Notes: generated from the sequence alone by a model not told the origin. Numbered from the stretch's first letter, positions 1 to 12,440 are shown. The stretch: DNA of 64,000 nt from Agrypnia vestita (GCA_016648135.1 JADDOH010010118.1:62001-126000), one strand, 5' to 3'. Translations and numbers: made by a program.

Positions 1-89
1 ACCCACTTGAACGTCTCTTTCTTCTTACAATTAATTCTTCTCAAAAAAAGTTAAGAACACAGGTATCGTCACCAATGTATCTGTTACGA

Positions 90-170
90 ATCATCGATAC
101 AATAAAATATTCAAATAACGGTTAAACAATTACCTACAGTTACAATAACGGTTTCGCCCATCACTATTAT
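90..170 (-). mobile_element. hAT-like terminal motif
   Basis: The minus strand from 166 reads TAGTGATGGGCGAAACCGTT. The inner AACGGTTT block also appears at 1782 and 7980 next to ATGATC/CCATCACTA, so three loci share this end. The rest of the element lies left of the window or is decayed. Confidence 0.4.
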
Positions 171-638
171 ACATGAAAGATAATAATTATAATCACAACG
201 CGATACAAATAAAGAACCCCACACAAATTAGGTTCGATAATTCATTCTTATATGGATGTACAAAATCGGCGGTAATCAAAAATAAATTTCCATCATTTTC
301 CTCTTCGCCCACAAAACAAACGGCGCGCTGTTCAATATTTCAGAGGCGCCGCAAATCAAGACCAGCCCTGTCTCCGATAAAAATCCACCCCTGTCGGCAG
401 TAAAAATGAATGACCACCCTCTCCGAAGCGTTCTTTAGTAGGTACTAACATGCCTCCCCTCCCCTTCCTCCCTAATACCTCCACCGCCCGAACCACCCAC
501 ACACAACACTTCAGAATTATTCAGTACGACTAGGCCTCTGTTTTGGCCTGATTATGAAGTATGAAGAATAAATAATCAAATTATTATCTAAATTAATACA
601 TAAGGCGTAACGGAGCGAGTACGACAATACTTTACAGC

Positions 639-880
639 AGGGGCGTGCAGTGGGAACATCGCAGCACGACTTTTACGTAACCGATTATTTAGAAAAAAAT
701 CGAAATGCAACATATATTTCGTAATATTTCAATCAAAGTTGTTGTCATAGTATTCATATTTTGATATATCATAAAAATCTGTAGCATAAATATTTGATTT
801 CTATTTTTTTCCAAAATTTACGTTTACAGTCAAAAGTTACGAGTCAAAATTGTTCAAACAACAATGTTCGAATATTCGTA
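639..880 (+). mobile_element. Family P hAT-like MITE
   Basis: The left end CAGGGGCGTGCAGTGGGAAC (639-658) is of hAT type (CAGGG...). Inner blocks TATATTTCGTAATATTTCAA and TTTGATTTCTATTTTTTTCC recur at 19.05-19.13/19.7-19.87 kb and 56.0-56.2 kb. The right end is decayed in this copy. Confidence 0.55.
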
Positions 881-1118
881 ATTGTGTAGATAAAACACTT
901 CAAAGTTTGCATTTTTTTATAAATATTTCTGACAAGAATTTCTCTAAAACGTTTATTATAAATTCATTCGCTTAAATACAAATAAATATAAAATAATTAA
1001 CCTAGTAAAAAATATGAGTCAATTCTTTTCTGCAAGGTTTATTTATTCTATTTGACTTTAACATTAAAGCGAAAGGATCAAACACAATAATATCGTTGTC
1101 TGTCCGTAGCTAACGTAG

Positions 1119-1266
1119 TACAGTAGCCGGCAAACATCTTGAAATTCTGCGGCGTAGTGGGGGGACGTTTGCGCTTCTACCTTTCTACCAACGAGACTCA
1201 AAATTCTTCTTCTGCGCATTCCCCCACTTAGCCAAAGAATTTCATGAAGTTTGCCGGCAACTGTAA
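1119..1266. mobile_element. M3 hairpin MITE
   Basis: Arms GTACAGTAGCCGGCAAAC (1117-1134) and GTTTGCCGGCAACTGTAA (1249-1266) are inverted, continuing through TTGAAATTCTGCGGCGTAGT and its decayed mirror. About 148 bp. A second copy is at 16.7 kb. Confidence 0.78.
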
Positions 1267-1425
1267 CACCGTAATTTCGTTCGAATTCAGGGCTAGAATA
1301 ACAAATTACAAATTACAACAATGGCGCTTGAACCCCGTCCAGCAAACCCGAACCGGCCGCCAAACGGACCGCCAAAAAGACTATATAAAATGCTCCGTCA
1401 TTTTTGACGGGTTGCAGCTATTAAA
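1265..1425 (+). mobile_element. Family H Helitron-like 3' region
   Basis: The region ends with the hairpin CCGTCATTTTTGACGG (1396-1411), then GTTGCAG and CTAT, where the other copies have CTAG. Upstream is the tRNA-like block in reverse (GGCGCTTGAACCCCGTC, 1324-1340) and TAATTTCGTTCGAATTCA. Helitron 3' ends have a hairpin about 7-12 bases before CTRR. Confidence 0.6.
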
Positions 1426-1435
1426 ACATACTTTC

Positions 1436-1640
1436 CATCATAGAACAAAACTCGTCCGTGATACCACAACCACCTTCTTTACCGGCGGACTGGTCCTGCG
1501 CGAAGCGTCGCCATGTGTTAGTGGGCGCCGTAAAAAATGGCGTCGGCGTCGAAAAAGCGGCGAAGGGTGGCGGGAGGCGGCGGGGGATGGAAAAAACGCA
1601 AAATGGCCGCCGGACAGAGAAGGGAACATAGACTAATAAA
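1436..1640. other. GC-rich unique-looking patch
   Basis: After the Helitron-like end come CTTTACCGGCGGACTGGTCC, AAAATGGCGTCGGCGTCG and GGCGGCGGGGGATGGAAAA. Frames on both strands are low-complexity Arg/Ser/Pro products of the GC-rich words. Likely host DNA. Confidence 0.35.
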
Positions 1641-1930
1641 ATCTTTTAACGAAACTTTAATTTTAACGATGTCCCGATGCTGTTAAATGATTGTATCTCA
1701 ATCACAGGCGCGATACTAATCATCCATTCAATATATCGATGATAATCCTAAATAACAGTTATTTTATAATCGGTTAAAATAACGGTTTTTGATCATCGCT
1801 TCTCTATTTACTATTAATGTCATAAATAGTTAATTTATTGCCGAAAATGCAAACAGGAGATTACAACGTAGGCATCTTCGCAAGGCATCACTCGTACACA
1901 TATGAAATACGCGTACTGATTTCTTTTGTA

Positions 1931-2313
1931 CTTACTTACCATCACGCCCTTCTGTCCTGACATACAACTCTCGCCTCGTCCACATTAATACATCTTCGCA
2001 TGCAAGCTCGACTATGCATCGTTAATCTGGTCGTGCCACGTCTTCCGCGGACTCCTTATCTTTCTGGCGCCGTCAACGCTTGCATTATATAGCTCTCTTA
2101 CCATTCTTTCCTCATTCATTCGCTCAACATGCCCAAACCACCTGAGCGACCCTGTTTTAATTCTATGAATTATGCTAGGATCAGCTTTACATTCGTTCCT
2201 AATATCTTCATCCTTTACTCTATCATAAATGGATTTGCCACAGATACGTCTAAGTGATCTCATTTCCACTACTTTCGTTCCTCTTCTGCAAGCTCTAGGC
2301 TTCACTTCCATAC
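1931..2313 (-). mobile_element. Family A fragment, GTAA-tail subfamily
   Basis: Read on the minus strand, this encodes the family A C-terminal region: MRSLRRICGKS, RWFGHVERMNEERMV, then a degenerate RKTWHDQ. The 3' end (low coordinates) reads GGCGTGATGGTAAGTAAG, so the tail unit is GTAA and not TTAG. The 5' break is close to 2313. About 100 codons of the middle remain open, but the final stretch is frameshifted. A piece within the last third (about 1995-2015) is missing relative to other copies. Confidence 0.8.
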
Positions 2314-2399
2314 ATTTCGTTTGTAATGAAGCAAAATGTGCATTCTTCCTTCGTGATCCTGTCTTTTTGTCACCACGATGATCTTCGAATGTAAAATTC

Positions 2400-3290
2400 T
2401 ACGAATTTTTGGATTCAAGAATCAAAATTGCCACTTTGATAACCTCACCATTATCAGAAAAGGACAATTGGGATCAAGAAGCAAAACGCGATGAGGTTTA
2501 TTCGCTAAATTAGATAGCCAGAAATTGGCCAAAGGAGTGTCGGAAGAGCTGAGGTTCTTGGATGTTCTTGGCGTTACCAAGGATTTACAAGCAACTGAAA
2601 AAGGACAAAGAAGGAAGTACCTACTGAAGGCTGTATCTCGCAATCGATGATGACAAGAGATTACTTTGTATATGTGATGAATTACAAAATGAATGAAAGA
2701 AGAATCTAAAATTGTTTGGACCACGTGTTCATCTCATCTGTTTAACTGCTGATCCTGATATTAATGCTGACCGTGAAATATAAATGTGAAATTGTCAAGT
2801 CCGTTGTTAAATATTTTTCCGTTTATTATTTTACATATTCAAAGATAAATTATCTAAATAACGGTTATGCATACGGCGGATGCTGGGAATGGGCTAACTG
2901 TCATATATTTTTTTGCGATTCTCGTGAAAAGAAATCTACGGTACTTTTGAAAATCAGCCATAAAATATTCAAAATCCCGGCAAAAAGTGACTATTTTAAA
3001 TTGACAAAGGGTTGAAATTTTTACGATGCGTTTGTTTGAGGCAAATGAAGCTCTTTCCGTTTACTGAGTTGAAGGGTTGGACCCGCATGCAAAAAGTATA
3101 CCTGACTGAAAGGGATAAATGAAAATATAACAAAGTATTTTTTGTCTTCTGGTCTAGGTATTTAAAACTGTACACGACTTCAATGCATGTCCAATTCTAC
3201 CTATCTGAAACAAATATTATGAATAATATTTTATGGTTCCTGCATCTTTTCAAAATCAAGATTTAAAATATTGCGGACAATTATTAAGTC
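2400..3290. other. AT-rich segment with nothing recognisable
   Basis: Short frames on both strands (100 codons minus, 83 codons plus) have no readable motif. The sequence between the two family A fragments (2.3 and 3.3 kb) does not match the missing middle of that family. Confidence 0.4.
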
Positions 3291-3309
3291 TAAGATTCAG
3301 CTGTCCAGA

Positions 3310-3575
3310 TGATCCATGGGAATGAAAATGAAATAAAACATAAAATGAATTTGGGGCGTCCTATTGAAGAATTTAAAATAGCATTGAAGCACATGAAGAA
3401 TGACATGGCAGAGGTAAGTTGCTGCCAAATACATTGAGCTGTGATCTTATTATTTTCTCGTGATTCCAGAGACTTTTTAACCAACATTAAGAGCAGAATC
3501 GCATTCCAGTGGATTGGAGAAGAGTTATAATCATGCCTTTGTATAAAGGAAAATGGTCGCGCGTGAACTAAGCAA
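3310..3575 (+). mobile_element. Family A fragment from the N-terminal RT region
   Basis: This is the only copy besides the 31.6-kb element that samples the front of the RT domain. The stretch at 3385-3405 (GCATTGAAGCACATGAAGAA) matches 31977-31996, and the stretch ending GGATTGGAGAAGAG near 3520 matches 32118-32131. Internal deletions and frame breaks are many. Sequence 3575-3760 after it is not recognisable as the same family. Confidence 0.7.
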
Positions 3576-4349
3576 GTACAAAAAAGTATAGGTAGGTAAT
3601 GCAAGTAAATTATAAAATGAAAGGTAACTGGATACGAAGACTTGGAAGAAAATGACTGCAAAACATTTCAATGGTGTGACATGAGACCTTCTAAGTTTGA
3701 GAAAATAACACAGATGTATCATGACATCCATCTTAATAGTTAGCATTATCATACTAAGACGTACCTACTTCTTAGCTAATACACGTGCTTCTTATCTAAA
3801 CCAAGTCGGCGTCAAAATAATAAACTAAATGCAGTCAGTTATTCTACAAACTCACTACACAATGTAACAATCTATATTATTTTTTATTAACAATTCCCTG
3901 TAGAAAGTCATGACCTCATGGTAACAACATATCATAAAATACTATTTTTGAAGGACAAGGAAAACTAGTTTAATTTGGAGAAAAATGCTAATAGCCATCA
4001 TAAGAGAAAGTGAAATATTGAAGATTGTATTTACTTAGACATGCAAAAAATACGCATTCATAAGTTAATAAGGGTCTGCAGAAATAATGTAAAGAATAAC
4101 AGCGCCCTTGCAAAAAATAGCCTTGCTCCACAACCATTATTGAGGCCTCAAGGGTCCTGCCGAGCCCTCGGACAATGCGAGGACCCACGCCGGTTCCAGG
4201 CTACTTGTACAAAGGGTGAAAGACCATAAAAATCTGCAAAAGAACCATAAATTTGAGGTATTTGTAGGTACTCGAGTTAAAGCAGGGCTGACAAAAGTCC
4301 GTCAAATGTGGGTGAATATTTAATTTTCAAAAAAAAATATCTGAAGCGT

Positions 4350-4941
4350 CAAGGCTGGACAGTCACTGCAAATGCATATTTTGACTTTTTTTTTACGAAA
4401 ATGTGGGTTTTTATCACTTTGGAATTTTTATTTTTAAATAATAATTAAGTAGTACAGCCTCAAAATACGGGAATAAATAGAATATACTGTTAAAAATAAT
4501 CTCTTTATATAAATAAAAAGCGTTTTAAAATCAACAAAAAAACGTAAAAATTTCTTGCAAATTTAAAACATTATAACTTTATTAATATTGAATATTTCTT
4601 AACTTCCTTTGTACGGATTCTAGAAAATAAAGTATACTTTATACGTATAATAAAACATATTACGCGTACATATAAATATTCGTTAAAAATTAGCGCCGCC
4701 TAGGAAACTAAAAACGATTTTTTCGACGCGGCCTGTCGATTAATGATCATATTTAATTAATTATTGTAAATAATGTTAAGTTTATTAATTTTGTATAATA
4801 ACAAAGGTTGTATCTAAGTTACTGTCCAAAAAAAAATGCGGTCTAGAGTATACATTCTGATATAAATGAATAATAAAAATCCACATTTTTGTAAAAAAAA
4901 AAACGCCGAAATATGCATTTGCAGTGAATGTCTAGCCTTAA
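4350..4941. mobile_element. M5 foldback element with about 70-bp inverted arms
   Basis: Left arm 4351-4422 begins AAGGCTGGACAGTCACTGCA; the right arm ends at 4940 with its inverse (TGCAGTGAATGTCTAGCCTT, 4919-4938). The arms share CAAATGCATATTT and a poly-T plus ATGTGG block. The core is AT-rich and noncoding. The right end is TTAA and the left end TCAA, so a TTAA target (piggyBac-like) is possible but unproven. Confidence 0.75.
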
Positions 4942-5627
4942 ATAATAACTATTGATATAATGCCTTACATACAATACGAGCGTAAAATTCAAAGCGTCAT
5001 TTAAGCGAATATCTAAATATATCTAAATTCAAATCTTTACAGTTTTGGGCTATTTTACCGTGTTGCAGGATGCATCATCTTATCTTGCTAACGATAATGG
5101 ACACATAGATCGTAGTCCGATGGACATGGCACTAGTTTCTTGTACCGGGAGTTTAGGGTTTGATTCCTGTACAATTCATCTATTCGACATTATCACACCC
5201 AGGTGGTTTTTCGCACTGTATTTGGGCCCCCACATTATACAGCACAATGAGTTGTAAAAAATAATGTTTTCATTGCGAAGAATGTTTCCGCATATTATTC
5301 TATTCCGAATATATGTATGAATGAATAATATATAGCTAGGGCCATGCGGTCAGTAGGTAGACTGAAGCATGTCATCACTATACCTAGACATTGAAAAAAA
5401 AGCGAAAATGTAACATTAATCTGACAGAATATATATATATTTATATAATGATATTTTAAAATATATCTAAAATTATATTACAACAAATGTGATAAAAATA
5501 TTACGAAATAAATAAATTATTTTATATAAATTGAAGATAAGTAAAGATTATTAAGGGAAAAATATTTTTAGGTATTTTGAAAAGATTACACATTACAAAT
5601 AATACATTTTAACAAACATAAATTATA

Positions 5628-5770
5628 CAAGTGTTACAGAAACGAAGCTGTTTATATGGAAAACGTGTATGGAAGTTTTTATAGGGTGACCCAAGGCTCA
5701 TGATCTGTACTACCTGGCTTAAGTGATCACCTAATACAATGCAACATTCAGCAAGATAATATAATAATAT
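5628..5770 (+). mobile_element. M1 MITE fragment
   Basis: CAGAAACGAAGCTGTTTATA (5637-5656) and GGCTTAAGTGATCACCTAAT (5717-5736) match M1, with the following AATGCAACATTCA block. The right arm is missing. Confidence 0.55.
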
Positions 5771-6839
5771 AATTTATCTTAATTAATTATTATCCCTCTG
5801 TGGAAAAACTCTAGTAATTGTGTTCTCAAAACATAAATCTAAAAATATTGTAATAAATAAAAACTTTTGTCAAGCCTACACAAATGCTCATTAGGCGCTT
5901 TTGTGTAGAACTATACAAAAGAATTATAAAAAAATAGTCGTCCATAATGATTCATAATGGTTGGTTTCCCCTATTACCTAAAGCAAGCAACGTCGCCAAT
6001 ATGTTAATAATATACGTGATATTAACATAGTTTAAATAAACCATATTACGTCAATAATTGTATGTCACCATTTTAATCAACGGAATTAATTTAGATGGCT
6101 TCAGTGTAAATATGCACACAAAATAACAAGTCATAAATAGGTACACATTTATTTTATTTTTGAAAAGCCAAATTTCGACAGCCCTGATTTACGGCAAACA
6201 ATTAGCATAAGGCATTTCTCAAAAAGTAAATTTAAAAAAATATGCAAAAACGAAAGTGAAACAACAAATTTATGGCCCAATAAAACACAACGACCCAAGG
6301 ACAGAATCCCTTTGCGAATCTCCTACAAAAAACCAGGAAATATTCTGCAAGACAATACAACTCCCCCAACAATAGAACCCGGACAACATGTTGGGATTTT
6401 ACAAAAACATATTCAAATTTCTGGTGAACAATAATAAAAAATATTGGCGAATTTAAAAAATGACAATACGCTATAATTTCTACCCACAGAAAATATATTA
6501 AAATGTTGCGAGATTAAAAAGCGATTATAATATTTGTAGCAAAATTTTTAAAAAGATGAATTTTTTTAAAATATTTTTTTACTTACTTAGACATGGATCT
6601 TGATTTAACAGCGGCAAACGGAAGCGTTGAATTAAAATATATCTTGAAAAAATGTCAATCCATTCACTGAAACATGACCGTCTCAAAAGTACACAAAAAA
6701 AACACAACTTTAGTTTTTATACTACATCAAACACTTCACTCGATTTACAAAAAACGTTTCATCACAAATGTCTTTTTTATTGTCCATTAATAATTATTCG
6801 AATGTCAGAAATGGCAATTGGATACGATTCGCTCTGCCA

Positions 6840-7135
6840 ATCCTTTGCTGCCGGTTCAAAAAGTGAGAGGCGGCTTCACCCTTCGACAGGCAACAATGTA
6901 CTGAAAAAAATCTATATCAATTTTAACTCCTCCGTATATTTTTGTGTTTTCTATACTCTCCCCTCCACCCGGCGCCGGAGCGAGACGGCATGCTGCAGAA
7001 GCGTACCGCATTGGCGGGGTGGCTCGGCGGCGCGTAGCTCCGTCCCTCTCCGACTACTCCCACCATCGCCACCAGTTGCCCGACCACCTTGTCGAAACTT
7101 TCGACTACAGGGGGAGCCGAAAATATGTCACGGCT
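6840..7135. other. GC-rich unique-looking patch
   Basis: Contains CCCTCCACCCGGCGCCGGAG, GGCGGGGTGGCTCGGCGGCG and CCCACCATCGCCACCAG. Overlapping frames on both strands give no recognisable protein. It stands out from AT-rich flanks (5.77-6.84 and 7.14-7.80 kb), in which I see nothing definable. Confidence 0.35.
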
Positions 7136-7809
7136 GCAATAAAACAATATTGTTTCTTCAGTAAATGTAAAATGACTTTGTGGTAACATTATTTAAATTG
7201 ATAAAAATAAAACACGCTATCAAGATACAAGATACAATTAATTAAACAAAAATAAAGTAAAATAAATAATAAAGAAGTAATTTGATAAAAATTAAAAGAT
7301 AACTATTTGAAAAGAGGACTTGATTATTTATAATTTTTAATTTGGTGTTAACATTTTTTTTCAATTTCTATTTAACCTAACCTTAATCCTATGGATTGTT
7401 TTCAAAAAATGATAAGAAAATTCAAAATAAATTAAACAAAATAATATTTCTTTAGTGCTCCTAGTTTAGTTATATAATAATTAGTTTTACTTATATAATA
7501 ATCAATGCAATCATTGAATAAAATGAAGAGACAAACTAAAGCCTTAGTTTATATTTCATTCAGTAATGTTAGACGCAGTGTTATAACATAAAAATATAAC
7601 AATTAAAATTTGATAATCTCTAATTTTAAAGAATGAAGCTCTTGGTGAAATTCCATTTTAACGATTAAATTAAAACACCTTAGAACTTTTTTTCGCCATT
7701 TATTGTTTTTTGACCGTACCGGTTCCAGCCTATCACGCCAAATTCAGACCGGTTTCATTACTTTCAGTCTGAAGATGACCTTAGTGATGTTTTTTTAACC
7801 GGTGACACA

Positions 7810-7997
7810 CTAACCGTTTTCTGAGATTTGAATCTGATTCCATCGATTATTGGCAACTATTTTTTTGCAGTTCGACGGGAAACCATCGGCACTATACAAC
7901 AGTTATATCTTAGTTACCAATCATCGACAAAATCAGATACAAATTCCAAAAAACTGCACCGAAAAAATCCTTTAAAATAACGGTTTGACCATCACTA
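7810..7997 (-). mobile_element. hAT-like end region
   Basis: The right edge AATAACGGTTTGACCATCAC (7976-7995) is the inverse of a TAGTGATGGTCAAACCGTTA end. Inside, TTAGTTACCAATCATCGACA resembles 18.07-18.09 kb. No frame. Confidence 0.4.
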
Positions 7998-8111
7998 GAT
8001 GACCGTGACAGGCTGAAACTGATACGGTCAAAAAACAATTGATAGTGGAAAAATGTTAAAATGTGTTTTAATTTAATCATAATAATTAAAATTTGCTTTG
8101 TTAGAACTAAT

Positions 8112-8490
8112 TACTTACCATCACGCTGTTCCCCCGTGGGGGTGGGTCGAGAGAATAGAGCGCCACACTATTCTGTCCTGAATACAACTCTCGCCTCATC
8201 CACATTCAAACATCTTCATATGCAAGCTCGCCGGTTGTTGAGGCTTCTAACAGGACCATATTTCAGTATCTGGTTAATCTGGTCATGCCACGTCTTCCGT
8301 GGTCGCCCTCTCTTTCTGGCACTATCAACACTTTCATAATATATCTTTTTTACCATTCTTACCTCATTCATTCGCTCAATCATCCCTTTTCAAATTCTAT
8401 TAATTACGCTAAGATCAGCATTCCATTTATTCCTAATATCTTCATTCTTTACTCTATCATAAATGGATTTGCCACACATACGTCTACATA
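8112..8490 (-). mobile_element. Family A fragment, GTAA-tail subfamily
   Basis: Minus-strand copy of the C-terminal region. The 3' end at 8112-8126 reads as GCGTGATGGTAAG. The reverse complement shows GKSIYDRVK..., a deletion through the RWFGHVERM segment, then R-P-R-K-T-W-H-D-Q, and the conserved end of the ORF. It is divergent and has no open frame across its length. Confidence 0.78.
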
Positions 8491-8629
8491 GAAAGTATAA
8501 ATATATGTATGGGTATAATTCATCGTATAAATAGGATAATCATTGCGTAATTAATTGATATTTGAGAGAGTACCAATTTCAATGTAAGATTGTGTAAGAC
8601 TTTATTTTTTTAAGCATATTCACTTTGCT

Positions 8630-8755
8630 AATATCAGATTTACATTATTTTCTAATTTCTTCATTATACACTCTATCATAAATGAATTTGCTATGAATAC
8701 GTGCAATCTCATTTTCATTTATTTCCGTCTGGCTCTATTACATTTCTTACAGCTC
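8630..8755 (-). mobile_element. Short family A fragment
   Basis: A second minus-strand piece next to the 8.1-kb copy. It covers only the segment equivalent to MRSLRR...DRVKNEEIR (for example CTCTATCATAAATGAATTTG at 8672-8691), more diverged than its neighbour. It may be a separate insertion or the displaced 5' part of the same one. Confidence 0.55.
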
Positions 8756-8759
8756 CTTT

Positions 8760-9925
8760 TTGTAAAAAAAATCAACCTTATGGCGCTTTAAACAGTAGCT
8801 GTTACTCTAAACAAGTATATAACTAATTAAAATGATTTTAATTAGTTATATTTTTTTTATTATAATTAGTTATATTTTCTTCGAGTCTACAGCATCACAG
8901 TATAGTCTGCATGCGGCTGAACCACCTGATCTACTACTACAAGCTCATCATCTCAATCTTATTGAATATCTTATAAATAACATTATAATTCTTAAGAATG
9001 GGAAGGGAAAAAAAGTCCAGCAAAAAAGCCCTTTACGTGTTATTCAAAAAAATTAAAAACTAACTATCCGCGAACACTAACTACAGTATCGCCTTGTTTT
9101 TGTTGGTACAACTAGTTATAAGGAAACTACAACTTAAAATAATGTTTCTTTATATCTTATTGGGTTATCGTTTTTGAAAAGGAGCATTTTCAGATATTTA
9201 AAAGATTAATATTTCTGGTGTACCGCTCTTTTTTTACGTAGAGCAGAGAATTTCACGCCTTTGGGCCTGCCACCGCAAATTGAAGTTAGTCTTCTTGCAA
9301 TTTTTATCGGTTATTTTATCCAGGTCTATTTATATCATTAACCATAATAATAATTACTGTTAAGCAATATTGTTTTTATATTAGAAAAATAATAATACTT
9401 TCTATAAACCACTATTAATTGAATTATTAACATACTGAATGCAATATAAACGTAGGCTTTAGTTGGCTGAATTGAACCTAATCTTTGATCGAAAATTTTT
9501 TCAATTATTTTTTAGTTCAATTCGCTTTTGATTCACAACAAAATGATGTTTTTATGTAAACAGAGCCTGTTGAATATTGTTTTTGGGATTCCATGAACTG
9601 TGGTAGGATTAACCCACCAGGGGTTAACACATCAGATAAGCAGCAGACACACGTAAAAACCTGTAATTTGTAAAATATCTGGAATGTCTGTCGTCGGGCG
9701 TAATTTATAACTCTGGAAATCTTTTGCTTTTTGAATCCTCATTATACAATGTATTTTAAAGTATCCTGGGAAAACACGAAAGACTTTGAAATATAATATG
9801 TTAGTTCTGTTATATATCATTGGGCCGAATTTAGAAGATGATTTTTACGATGAGAGTAGACATTACATGAATGTGGTCTATAATTATTTACTGTAATAAA
9901 TGTCTCAAGATTTATTAAAAAATTA
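8760..9925. other. AT-rich segment with nothing recognisable
   Basis: A direct or inverted AATTAGTTATATTTT pair lies at 8825-8880 (ATTAGTTATA repeated). Frames of 62-74 codons are unremarkable. Confidence 0.3.
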
Positions 9926-9929
9926 ACAT

Positions 9930-10005
9930 CGTTGGCTAGGCCACGTGAAAGAATAACCGAACAATAATCATGAAGTTATTGTCAAACACAAAACTAACCG
10001 GGTGT
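9930..10005 (+). mobile_element. Short RTE-like fragment
   Basis: CGTTGGCTAGGCCACGTGAA (9931-9950) encodes R-W-L-G-H-V-K, the signature block of the RTE C-terminus, within about 75 bp of loosely similar sequence. Nothing else of the element is preserved. Confidence 0.4.
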
Positions 10006-10550
10006 ATGAGCTAAGAAACGAGTGAAAACAATTTATTTTTAATTTAATTTAATTTATTTTAACATAACATTACATTAAATTACATTACAAATATAATTAT
10101 ACAATAATAATTTATCATACAATCATATGATAAAATTGTAACTACCCAACTAGGCTGGCCTGTTTTAGGGCAAGTTATATATTTCATTTTAAAACACAAT
10201 ATTCGACCATAGGTACTCATTAGTATATATAATTAATTAATAATTTAGCGTTCAAGTATTTTAGTACATTATAAAAATTTAAATTAGATTAATACAACAC
10301 AAATATTTTAATTCAATTAATACAATAAAAAGTTAAATTAGATAAATGCATTATATAAATTAGTACATTAATCTAACAGTAGTTTTCCAAATAAGAAAAT
10401 ATAAAATAAATAAAAAAATGTATAATAAAATATGAAAACTGTTAAGCTGTACACAAGACCCAAATTTTCAAATATCTGTTTTTTACCATATATATTTTCC
10501 CGACCCATGTAGATATGTATTTGATAGATTTATCATTAAATTTATCATTA

Positions 10551-10745
10551 TATATAGGGTATAAAAGCAAAGGCAACAATATCCAAAAAAAAATTGAATG
10601 CAGTCATCGAACATTACTAATTTATAATGTTCTGAATTCGAGATTTTATGGGAAACATGGCCTATAAATTATCGATACATAATATCTAAAATTCAGTACA
10701 TTTTAAATAATTAATCTCGATAACGAAAGAATATTTATTTTCAGT
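10551..10745 (+). mobile_element. M2 MITE, partial
   Basis: Left end TATAGGGTATAAAAGCAAAG (10553-10572) and the body through TTTTAAATAATTAATCTCGA match the family. The right end is decayed and lacks the GCTGCC block. Confidence 0.65.
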
Positions 10746-10782
10746 TAATATCTTTTATATTGTAACTTGTTGCAATGTTTAC

Positions 10783-10928
10783 GACTCTCGCCTAGTGATC
10801 GAGTGGTGGGTGGTTCTTTCTCTATTTCATGACACCAGCAAGTTAGTCCTATTGTAATAGCACAAGCGTTTAGATTTTCAAAATAGTAAGAACATTGATG
10901 CGACACGTATTGCGCATTCGTATCTCTA
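10783..10928 (+). mobile_element. tRNA-derived SINE (S1), decayed
   Basis: ACGACTCTCGCCTAGTGATC (10780-10799) and GTTAGTCCTATTGTAATAGC (10842-10861) follow the family; box B is decayed (GGTTCTTTC). The body ends GACACGTATTGCGCATTCG. Confidence 0.65.
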
Positions 10929-11469
10929 TAATAAAAAAAATAGTAATGTGAGTGGTTGGTTTTAGATTTATAAAAATAAAAAATAAAAACAAATGATGGT
11001 AATACAGTTAGAAATCACGAATAAATAAATTTAATTTACAGACGTCACAAATTCCGTCATTTTGTAGACACCGTGTTTTTATCAAATTCCAATCAACCAC
11101 TCCGCTCCGCCCATGATAACCAAGTGACCAATTAAAAAGCTGAGAATCATTAATGCACTGCGTATGATAATAACGTATGATAATCTCACACTAACCCGAT
11201 CGAATCCTCGCGTGAAATTTTGTGGCCCACTTTATTTTAAATTTTGAAATATTTTAATATTATTTTCGTACTTGAATTTCCCCACGGCCGTATAGCCAGC
11301 TCCCACCTCCCGCACCGCCGCACCACGCCCCCCCGCCGCCCGCCTCCACACCCAACTACTGCCTTCTAAATAAACATAGGTATCATCTGTAAGCGAGACA
11401 CAATAATTGTGCGTAATTTTCCTACCGATTTTTAAAATCGTGGAGACATCTAGCCCAATCTCGCACTTG

Positions 11470-12440
11470 TTTAGCCAATCATATAAAAACCTATAGAATT
11501 AGACCGTTACAACACAACCTAATGTTTTCCACTCCTAGTATGCAGTACGCGAAAACACTTGAATCTTCCTGGCACTCCCAACTATTATAGTTATAAAAGT
11601 TAATTAAATTTTGGCATAATACAAGATCATGGTCCCATTGTAATATACATACAATGAAAATTGAAAATGAGTATTTCATTATATAATTGAATGTCCTGAT
11701 TACAAAATGAAAGATAATTAACGCTTAAATAAAAAGTATTAAATAAGACATTATACTTTAAAGTTTCGAAAAGTTTACCATACATTTTGAATGTCAGTCA
11801 TTACTTTAAGAACCATAGAAAAAGGTATATAAAAGAAAAAAAGCAAACCATTTAGAATAATAAATATTACGCAATATGAATTTTGTTTTTCATGTAACAA
11901 AAATAACCGTAAACTGAATTAAACAAACCAAACCTAATCTAACCTAACCTAACCAAACCTAATAACCATATCATATACCTACATATACCTAATAAATAAC
12001 TGAAAAAACTATCAACAAAATACAAAAAGTACTTACGTTCAATATTCATCATATTTCTTTCGTCTATAAATATAAATTTGTCATGTAAACCTTGTATGTT
12101 GTCTATGATTTACACATTTTTCCTCAGATATTGCCTATGAAATGTTAAAATATACTGTACATTTTTCGAAACTTTAAAGTGTAATATCTTATTTAAAACT
12201 TATTATTTAAACGTTAATTATATTTCATTTTGTTACATACATACGTTCAATAATATAGTGGAATACTCATTTTCATTGTACAACAATGGGACCATGATCT
12301 TGGCTTTAGCCTCCATTTTTTGCGTGTCATCTAGTGAAAATAGTGAATAGTTTTTTAGCCAGTAAGTCGTTTTGTGCGAAGCGCCCTTGAGGTGAGTACT
12401 CACGAAAACAGCGCTATATAAATGATCCAATTATTATTAT
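11470..12440 (+). mobile_element. Family D retroposon 3' fragment split by a long-TIR element
   Basis: The first part, 11470-11625, matches 39098-39225 (AATCATATAAAAACCTATAG at 11476-11495). The second, 12328-12440, matches 39228-39365 and ends with the family's 3' stem (12380-12415) and ATT repeats. The roughly 700 bp between them is a foldback element. The two halves join at the same point in the 39-kb copy (TTCAATTTTTTGC), which serves as an empty-site reference. Confidence 0.82.
11626..12327. mobile_element. M6 foldback DNA element with about 165-bp inverted arms
   Basis: The left arm (about 11626-11790) and right arm (about 12165-12327) are inverted copies. AAGATCATGGTCCCATTGT at 11630-11648 is mirrored at 12287-12305, and ACTTTAAAGTTTCGAAAA at 11757-11774 at 12163-12180. 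Arms are roughly 85% alike by eye. The core has no long frame, but it holds CCTAA-like runs (TAACCTAACCTAACC at 11942-11956). It is inserted in a family D retroposon; the target duplication is not certain. Confidence 0.82.

Noticed and set aside
5045..5257. Possible tRNA-derived SINE or small ORF with GGTTTGATTCC
   Set aside because: One box B-like word without a convincing box A, tail or second copy; the 70-codon frame has no motif.
11926..11970. CCTAA-like run as interstitial telomere repeat
   Set aside because: Only a few irregular units inside the core of a foldback element; TTAGG-like words are common in insect repeats, so no telomere origin is claimed. A similar short run is at 47.19 kb.
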